Source: Balneolales bacterium
Lineage (GTDB): Bacteria; Bacteroidota; Rhodothermia; Balneolales; Natronogracilivirgulaceae
Assembly (NCBI GenBank): GCA_007133995.1
Contig: SLLP01000080.1
Location: forward strand, 1 to 33,414
Length of the DNA: 33,414 bases
Direction of reading: 5' to 3'
The notes below the pieces were generated by a model. The model worked only from the letters and a program-made list of their open reading frames with translations, was not told the DNA's origin and did no database searches. Below, in pieces: positions 27,135 through 33,414 of the stretch (within the stretch, counting starts at the first letter, position 1; each line of letters opens with the position of its first letter). The translations under genes and the position numbers were made by a program.

Positions 27135-27162
27135 CATCGAACCTTCATAATAATTACTTGCG

Positions 27163-28476
27163 ATGAGCAATAAAAAGAATTTACTGATTAAAAATGTGCG
27201 TCCGGTTGATGAAAAGCGGGACGGCTCGGAGACCGTCGATATCCGCATTCGCGGTGGGAAAATAGTGGAAATAGGCGTGGGTCTGTCAGACGGATCCGGC
27301 GGTGATTCCGGTACGGAGAAAAACGTATTTGACGGCAGGGGAGCTTACGTGTCTCCCGGCTGGATGGATATGCATGTCCATTTGCGTGAACCGGGATTTG
27401 AGCACAAGGAGACAATCCGGACCGGATGTGCTGCCGCAGCTGCCGGTGGCTTTACCGCTGTGGCCTGCATGCCTAACACCAATCCACCTATCCATACGCG
27501 TGATGTGGTCAGTTATGTCCTGGAACAGGCGAACGGCTTGCCGGTGGATGTGTATCCCATAGGTACGGTTTCCAAAGAGAGAGCGGGAAAATCGATTGCC
27601 GAGATGGGTGATATGAAGGATGGTGGAGCGGTTGCCTTCAGTGATGACGGTGATCCGGTTCAGGACAGCCGTCTTATGCGCATTGCACTGGAATATTCTG
27701 CGATGCTTGGTGTACCTGTCATCAATCATGAAGAGGATCTTCCGCTTTCCCGGCCCGGTCATATGCATGAAGGTCGCGTATCAACCCGGCTTGGACTCGC
27801 GGGAACACCGTCCATTGCTGAGGAGGTGATGATTGCACGTGATATCCTGCTGTCTGAACTTACCGGCGGTCACCTCCATGTGGCACATATTAGTACACGT
27901 AAAGCATTAGAGCTTGTGCGTGATGCCAAAAAGAAAGGCTTGAAAGTGACTGCCGAAGTATGTCCTCACCACTTTGACTTGACCGACGAGGAGATCGAAC
28001 GGCGACAATTTGACACCAACTGCAAAATGCATCCCCCGCTTCGCACTGCCAATGATCTGGAGGCAATGATGGAAGGTCTCCGGGATGGCACTATTGATGT
28101 TATTTGCACCGATCATGCGCCGCACTCGGTGGATGAGAAAGAGGTTGAATTTATATACGCTCCGAATGGCATCATCGGACTGGAAACAGCCTGGAGCATC
28201 GTATGCATGCGATTAATCAACCCGGGAAAACTTTCCCTGCAGGATGCCGTTACGAAAATAGCTGTAAATCCCAGAAAAATCCTGAATATCCCGGTGCCCG
28301 TTCTGGCCGAAGGCGCAACGGCAAATCTGACCATATTTGATACCGAAACGGAGTGGGTGTGCGGCAAGGACACCATCCGGTCGCGATCTGCCAATACTCC
28401 CTGGCTGAATAATAAACTGAAAGGCCATGCTCTTGCGATCTATAATAAAGGCCAGTTCGTTAAATCGGGAGACTGA
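27163..28476 (+). CDS. pyrC: Dihydroorotase (class I)
   Basis: 'GWMDMHVHLREPGFEHKET', 'CMPNTNPP', 'INHEEDLPL', 'ICTDHAPHSVDEKE'. Confidence 0.95.
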   Translation: MSNKKNLLIKNVRPVDEKRDGSETVDIRIRGGKIVEIGVGLSDGSGGDSGTEKNVFDGRGAYVSPGWMDMHVHLREPGFEHKETIRTGCAAAAAGGFTAVACMPNTNPPIHTRDVVSYVLEQANGLPVDVYPIGTVSKERAGKSIAEMGDMKDGGAVAFSDDGDPVQDSRLMRIALEYSAMLGVPVINHEEDLPLSRPGHMHEGRVSTRLGLAGTPSIAEEVMIARDILLSELTGGHLHVAHISTRKALELVRDAKKKGLKVTAEVCPHHFDLTDEEIERRQFDTNCKMHPPLRTANDLEAMMEGLRDGTIDVICTDHAPHSVDEKEVEFIYAPNGIIGLETAWSIVCMRLINPGKLSLQDAVTKIAVNPRKILNIPVPVLAEGATANLTIFDTETEWVCGKDTIRSRSANTPWLNNKLKGHALAIYNKGQFVKSGD

Positions 28477-28486
28477 CACCCGGATT

Positions 28487-29995
28487 TCAGTTCACATCAT
28501 CGACGATCTTTTTCAGATCCAGCTTTTCTTTTCTGCCTGTTTTTCCTTTGGAGTGACCGTTGGGGTTGCCATTGGATGTCCCGTTGGAATGCCCATTTCT
28601 TTTTTCCGTATTCGAGTCACCTGAGCCTCCGCTAAAGTCCTCGATGGACAATTGCTCTGACTCTTTTTCAAAGAAAAACTGTTTTTCTCCGAAAGCCGGT
28701 TCAAGATCATCCAGCCAGACGGCTTTTTTGTTGTATTTGGCAAAGAACGGGCGTCCGGTCCAGTCCGGATTCCTTCCCTGGATGAATCGCAGTGTGAGCA
28801 CTTTTTCACCTGCCACATCACTCACGCCAAGCACCTGAACTTTGCCGGGGCCTGCCGACATACTGGGACCGCGTACGGTTCGGGCAATTCCGCTTACCTG
28901 CTTGTAGGCACCGCGGAAAATTTTCCAGGCCTGCTCGAGGGGAATATCGAAGTGATGACGTGCACCGGTATCCCTAACAACAAACATGTAATAGGGTATC
29001 ATGCCCTGTTTGACCTGTTCGCGCCACATTTCGGCCCATGCGTCAGAGGTGTCATTGATATACCTCAACAGCGGAGATTGTGTTCTGATCTGGGCTCCCG
29101 TGGATCGGACGCGGCGGACAGCTTCTTTGTGAATATCTGTTGTCAGCTCTACCGGGTTCGAGTAATGTCCCATCAGAGCGAGATGGAGTCCTGAATCAGT
29201 TACTTTACGGAACAAGTCGAGCATCTCATCCGCATCACTGTCCGTAACAAATTTGTAGGGCCAGTAAGCCAATCCCTTGGTACCGATTCGGATATTTCTC
29301 AAATTCGGTAAATCGGCTTCGAGCAAGGGCTCAATATACGAAGCCAATACGCTGGCCTTCATGATCATGGGGTCGCCGCCGGTGAAAAGTACGTCAGTGA
29401 CTTCGGGATGATTTTTCAGATAATCCACGAGCACTTTCGACTCCTTTGTGGCGAATTTCAGCTCGTCAATACCTACAAACTGAGGCCATCGGAAGCAAAA
29501 CGTACAGTAGGCATGGCAGGTCTGGCCCTGGCTCGGAAAAAAGAGTGCTGTTTCCTGGTACTTGTGCTGCATGCCTTCGAGTGTCTCACATCCGAGCTGT
29601 GGTGTATTTTCATCCTGTTGGCCTGCAGGATGGGGATTCAGCTGCATCCGTATTTCATTAGCAGTAGCCTTGATTTCCTCTTTAGATGCATCTCTTTTCA
29701 GGACTTCAGCCATTTTTTCGAAGAGATGTGGCTTGAGCATCGTTTTTTGAGGAAATGTAAGCTGAAACATCGGATCATCCGGGATATTGTCCCAGTTGAT
29801 AAGTTCTCTGATTACGTAATTATTCACCTTGAAAGGCAATACATTTCCAACGACTCGTATCGCAAAACGAATGTCTTCAGGCAGTTTTTTTATCTGAGGG
29901 ATTTTCTCAAATGTTCTGAGATTGTACGATTTGTATCTGGGTGCTTCTCCTCTGATAAAAAACGATTCATTTGGCTTAAAATCGAAGTAAGACAA
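28487..29995 (-). CDS. KamA-family radical SAM protein (lysine 2,3-aminomutase-like, divergent); start trimmed to TTG with strong SD
   Basis: 'CHAYCTFCFRW' (CxxxCxxC), 'VLFTGGDPMIM', PLP-lysine region 'SMSAGPGKV'; minus strand AAAAGGAGGTCACA-TTG-TCTTACTTCGAT gives start at 29995; ORF extends upstream to 30127. Confidence 0.88.
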   Translation of the reverse strand: MSYFDFKPNESFFIRGEAPRYKSYNLRTFEKIPQIKKLPEDIRFAIRVVGNVLPFKVNNYVIRELINWDNIPDDPMFQLTFPQKTMLKPHLFEKMAEVLKRDASKEEIKATANEIRMQLNPHPAGQQDENTPQLGCETLEGMQHKYQETALFFPSQGQTCHAYCTFCFRWPQFVGIDELKFATKESKVLVDYLKNHPEVTDVLFTGGDPMIMKASVLASYIEPLLEADLPNLRNIRIGTKGLAYWPYKFVTDSDADEMLDLFRKVTDSGLHLALMGHYSNPVELTTDIHKEAVRRVRSTGAQIRTQSPLLRYINDTSDAWAEMWREQVKQGMIPYYMFVVRDTGARHHFDIPLEQAWKIFRGAYKQVSGIARTVRGPSMSAGPGKVQVLGVSDVAGEKVLTLRFIQGRNPDWTGRPFFAKYNKKAVWLDDLEPAFGEKQFFFEKESEQLSIEDFSGGSGDSNTEKRNGHSNGTSNGNPNGHSKGKTGRKEKLDLKKIVDDVN

Positions 29996-30403
29996 TGTGA
30001 CCTCCTTTTTTTTATACTGTTCACCGTTAGTCCGCTTCCGCCCAAACCGGATTATCATAACGTTGTGACGAACCGCTATCATTCCGGACCAACCACTAAA
30101 ATCATCGCTCTTGCCAGATCTGAACAATTAATCATCTGTCAGATCATTAACCGGGACTCGGATTGCTTTCAAGTCCGCTATCGATTACCGAACACTTTTA
30201 TATGTCAAAAGCATCTAAATGTCTGATTCTTATTAGCATGTACAACGATTGTTTATTATAAGCTAAGATTATTTCTGAATTATTCAACCTGCCTGACAAT
30301 AACAGTGGCGTGCTTATAAATATTGTGAAAGTTTCGCCCTTACTCGCCGATGGCAAGCCAGGACGTTGTCTAACAGCCCTTAATGATATAAATATCGGGT
30401 TAT

Positions 30404-32476
30404 TTATTCAATACTGTGACCGCTCATGAGAGTCCGGCTGACCAGCTCACCGTCGGAATAACGCTCTTGTTCATAAGCGATGCGTACACCGTCATTCCAG
30501 GTCCAGTCATTCAGAATTAAGGTAACTTCCACCTCGCGTCCCTGATCAGGATCGAATTGCGAATAGGATATTTCCACCGGTAGTGATTCACTATCCGATA
30601 TATGAATCGTCATATCATAATCACCGCCGATGTGGACTTTTCTGACATCTTCTTCCTCGTGGATCAGTTTGGCATCAAGTGTGGCTGCTTCCATGGCCAG
30701 ATGCAGGGGGTTTCGTTTCAGGTCCTCAAGCAGGGATTCCACAAAAGATTGTGGCAGCTGTTGCTGCTGACCTCCCATTCTGACGACACCCTGACCGTCA
30801 GCCACTTCAATGATCTGGCTACCCATCGGAGTCGATATCTCCATGCTAATGGTATCAGGAAAACGCAGCCGGGAGGTCACCTCCAGCGGCATTTCTCCCT
30901 GGGGGGTTTGCACATACTGGGTTCCCTCCAGGATAAGCGTACCGACGTTGGTGCCACTTTCAATCATTGCTTCGGAGACTTTATTCATCCACTGACTTCC
31001 GGCGACAGGATCACCATCAACAGCGGCACGTTCCGCACCCGGGCGGGGAATGGAGATATCAATTTCCTGATAATCCCCCATTCTGCCAAGCTGATCAGTG
31101 ACCAGGTCGCGATTACCGACCACAAGCACCTTCATTTTGTCAGGCTGCAGGTTTTCAATGGCAACACGTTGAATATCATCTACGGTAACCTGCCGGACCT
31201 GCTCAATGTATAGCTCAAAGGCGTCCTCGGGAAGCCCAAGGTTGTAATTACTCATTTGCTCGGCAAGAATTCGTGCATAGCTGTCATATCGGAAGATGAT
31301 TCGATTGAAGATGCGCTCCTTTGTCTCATCAAGTTCCTGCTGTGAGACCTGTTCGTCCTGAAGCCGGCGGATCTGGTGCATGGTGGCTTCGTATGCTTCA
31401 AGGGTGTTCTCCGAACCAGTACTCAGACCTGCAAAGAATACCCCCGGGTATCTTACATTGCTTGTGTAAGCACCGTAAACTCCATAGGCCAGACCTTGTT
31501 CGGTCCGCACTTCCTGAAAGAGCCTTCCCGAAAAACCGCCGCTCAGTATCTCATTCATCACCTGAAGTGCAGCGTAATCGGGATTGTCACGATAACCACC
31601 GATATGTCCCAGGCGGATCTGACTTTGGTTCATATCGCCCTTGTGTGCAAAAAAGAGACCGGATTCAAACTCATAGTCGACATCAGGCATGTCCATATCC
31701 ACCGGATCGCCTTCGTCAAATATACCGAATGCCTGCTCAAGCTGGTTTCGAACGGTATCCGGATCGAAATCACCAACAACACCCACCAGAAGGTTGCTTC
31801 CCTGCATAATTTTCTGATGAAATCGGATCATATCATCACGGCTGATATTCTCGAGCGTGGCATATTCAACATGCCTTGCATAGACGGATTCCGGTCCGTA
31901 AATAAGTTTGCGGAACTCCCTGCCTGCAACAGAAGAAGCTTCCTCGTTGCGCCGGGAAATTGCCGTCCTTTGTTGTGTTTTGGCCAGGTCAATCCGATCA
32001 TCAGGAAACAGGGGATTTTTCAGGAGATCGGTAAAAACCGGCAGCATCTCCTCAAAATCTTCCTTCAGTACGTTCATGCGTGCCGAACCGCTGGAAAGCC
32101 CAAATCCCGTTTCCATGCTTGCAGCGCGGTTTTCAAGCAGTTCGTTTAGTTCTTCATCGGGATATTGCCCAGAACCACCCGATCGCAGTACGGTGCCGGT
32201 AAGGGATGCAAGGCCAACCTTGCCGGCCGGATCAAGCCAGGAACCGCCATTAATGATCACGTTTACGTTCACCAGGGGAAGTTCATCATTCCTTAGCAGA
32301 AAAAATTCGATTCCATTGTAGCTGAAGCGCTCAACTTCAGGTGACGTGAACGGTTTAGGTTCGGGAAACTCAAGACCCGCAACAGGGCTTTGCAGTGTTT
32401 GCCCGGAAGTACCAGATCCGCCGAGCAAAAAGATCAATACTAAAGTGACAGATAGTAGTCTCATCGTGATTTTCAT
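30404..32476 (-). CDS. M16 (insulinase/PqqL-like) family protein lacking HxxEH, with additional C-terminal domain
   Basis: Signal peptide; 'INGGSWLDPAGKVGLASLTGTVLRSGG' at the position of the M16 zinc motif; 'GGFSGRLFQEVRTEQGLAYGVYGAYT' R/Y motif; about 190 extra C-terminal residues. Confidence 0.9.
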   Translation of the reverse strand: MKITMRLLSVTLVLIFLLGGSGTSGQTLQSPVAGLEFPEPKPFTSPEVERFSYNGIEFFLLRNDELPLVNVNVIINGGSWLDPAGKVGLASLTGTVLRSGGSGQYPDEELNELLENRAASMETGFGLSSGSARMNVLKEDFEEMLPVFTDLLKNPLFPDDRIDLAKTQQRTAISRRNEEASSVAGREFRKLIYGPESVYARHVEYATLENISRDDMIRFHQKIMQGSNLLVGVVGDFDPDTVRNQLEQAFGIFDEGDPVDMDMPDVDYEFESGLFFAHKGDMNQSQIRLGHIGGYRDNPDYAALQVMNEILSGGFSGRLFQEVRTEQGLAYGVYGAYTSNVRYPGVFFAGLSTGSENTLEAYEATMHQIRRLQDEQVSQQELDETKERIFNRIIFRYDSYARILAEQMSNYNLGLPEDAFELYIEQVRQVTVDDIQRVAIENLQPDKMKVLVVGNRDLVTDQLGRMGDYQEIDISIPRPGAERAAVDGDPVAGSQWMNKVSEAMIESGTNVGTLILEGTQYVQTPQGEMPLEVTSRLRFPDTISMEISTPMGSQIIEVADGQGVVRMGGQQQQLPQSFVESLLEDLKRNPLHLAMEAATLDAKLIHEEEDVRKVHIGGDYDMTIHISDSESLPVEISYSQFDPDQGREVEVTLILNDWTWNDGVRIAYEQERYSDGELVSRTLMSGHSIE

Positions 32477-32488
32477 TTTTTAATACAT

Positions 32489-33414
32489 TTAGTTGGATGC
32501 GGTTGCCTCGTCGCGTGTGCGAATGGCCGCTACAGTCCTGGTTTGTTTCCTGAAATAGGTTTCAGCGACACGCTGCAGGTCATCTGCTGTGATTGTGTCC
32601 ATTACATCCAGGTCAGTAAAAATGGCTCTCCAGTCGCCTCTTTTGGACTGTGCTTGAGCAAAATTGAGTGCCATGCCCTGATTGGATGACAGTCCGCGAA
32701 TAACCGATGCCCGTGCGTTGGTGCGAACACGCTGAATCTCGCTTTCCTCAATATTTCCCTCGCGAATAAGGTCCAATTCTTCATAAATTGCTTCCTCTAT
32801 ATCTGCAAGATCCACACCCTGGTTAGGAATGGCGTAAATTACAAACAGTCCGGGGTACCGGCTGCCCGGGAATCCGTTGAATCCACCTATCTGAAGTGCT
32901 TTGCGTTCATCGGTTACCAAGCGGCGATAAAGCCGTGATGTTCGTCCGTCAAAAAGTATGCCACTCAGGATGTCCATGGCGACGGCATCGGGATGGTTTT
33001 CATCCACACTGTGATATCCGATCATGAGAATGGGTTGATTGTCCTCCTCGATGACCAAGCGTCGCTCACCTCTCTGCTCGGGCTCAATGGTAAATACTTT
33101 TGGGGGAGTTTTACCTGCCTCCATGGGCCCGAAGTATTTTTCCGCATAGCTCCGAATCTGTTCAGGATCAACATCACCGGCAACAGAAATAGTGATGTTC
33201 CCGGGCACATAATGGCGCTCGTAAAAATCCAGCGCGTCGCTTATGGTCACAGATTCAATATCGGATGGCCAACCGATCGGCAAATGTTTGTATGGGAAAG
33301 CTGAGAAGGCAGTAGATACGAACTCCTCCATCAGTCTCCCGAATGGTGAATTGTCGATTCTGTCGCGCCGCTCTTCCATAATCACATCCTTTTCCACATA
33401 AAACTCGCGCATCA
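32489..33414 (-). CDS. M16 family peptidase, C-terminal portion (N-terminus beyond window)
   Basis: 'NSPFGRLMEEFVSTAFSAFPYKHLPIGWPSDIESVTISDALDFYERHYVPGNITISVAGD', 'GILFDGRTSRLYRRLV'; frame open to window end. Confidence 0.9.
   Translation of the reverse strand, partial: MREFYVEKDVIMEERRDRIDNSPFGRLMEEFVSTAFSAFPYKHLPIGWPSDIESVTISDALDFYERHYVPGNITISVAGDVDPEQIRSYAEKYFGPMEAGKTPPKVFTIEPEQRGERRLVIEEDNQPILMIGYHSVDENHPDAVAMDILSGILFDGRTSRLYRRLVTDERKALQIGGFNGFPGSRYPGLFVIYAIPNQGVDLADIEEAIYEELDLIREGNIEESEIQRVRTNARASVIRGLSSNQGMALNFAQAQSKRGDWRAIFTDLDVMDTITADDLQRVAETYFRKQTRTVAAIRTRDEATASN

Noticed and set aside
29408-30226. 272-aa plus-strand ORF antisense to the KamA-like gene
   Set aside because: Shadow ORF; the minus strand has clear radical SAM motifs and the plus-strand protein has no recognisable domain and biased Cys/Phe content.
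30385-30396. GATATAAATATC palindrome upstream of the M16 stop/kamA gap
   Set aside because: Short AT-only dyad, expected by chance in AT-rich intergenic DNA.
30602-31213. 203-aa plus-strand ORF
   Set aside because: Antisense to the M16-family gene with no supporting motif.
31376-32149. 257-aa plus-strand ORF antisense to the M16 pseudo-protease
   Set aside because: Antisense to a well-supported CDS; no motif, composition typical of a shadow frame.
1-33414. Searched by eye for CRISPR repeats, tRNA/rRNA, transposase or phage genes, toxin-antitoxin or defence operons, and large inverted repeats
   Set aside because: None seen; gene content is housekeeping plus a few uncharacterised proteins. 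Small RNAs or degenerate elements could be missed without covariance searches.

Overview
The window looks like an ordinary, gene-dense chromosomal segment of a Bacteroidota-like bacterium. Balneolota or Rhodothermota is my guess, from gene content and protein style only. Recognisable blocks, left to right: the 3' end of bamA, three tandem OmpH/Skp-like genes and rnhB (+); the elongasome cluster mreB-mreC-mreD-mrdA-rodA (-); purH, purN, LD-carboxypeptidase, an AI-2E-type permease, recX and recA (-); tatD (+); an ABC ATPase, a multi-TM protein and pdxB (-); a membrane-anchored hypothetical protein (-) divergent from a pyrimidine-nucleoside phosphorylase (+); pspA plus a translationally coupled 2-TM/coiled-coil partner (+); enoyl-CoA hydratase and a CNNM/CorC-type protein (+); xseA (-), pyrC (+), a divergent KamA-family radical SAM protein (-), and two M16-family proteins (-), the last one truncated by the window end. 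I saw no tRNA, rRNA, CRISPR array, transposase, phage genes or recognisable defence system. I did not find a clearly new multi-gene system. The most interesting leads are: (1) the pspA + coiled-coil partner operon with an inverted repeat covering the pspA Shine-Dalgarno; (2) a KamA-family enzyme with altered substrate-pocket residues and an Asn/Gly tail; (3) an M16 pseudo-protease with a possible LolA/LolB-like C-terminal domain; (4) a 12-unit GGAACT-like hexamer tract abutting the RBS of the CNNM gene; (5) structured intergenic DNA/RNA after tatD and between the ABC-system genes. All coordinates were read by eye. Homology calls come from motif recognition, not database searches.
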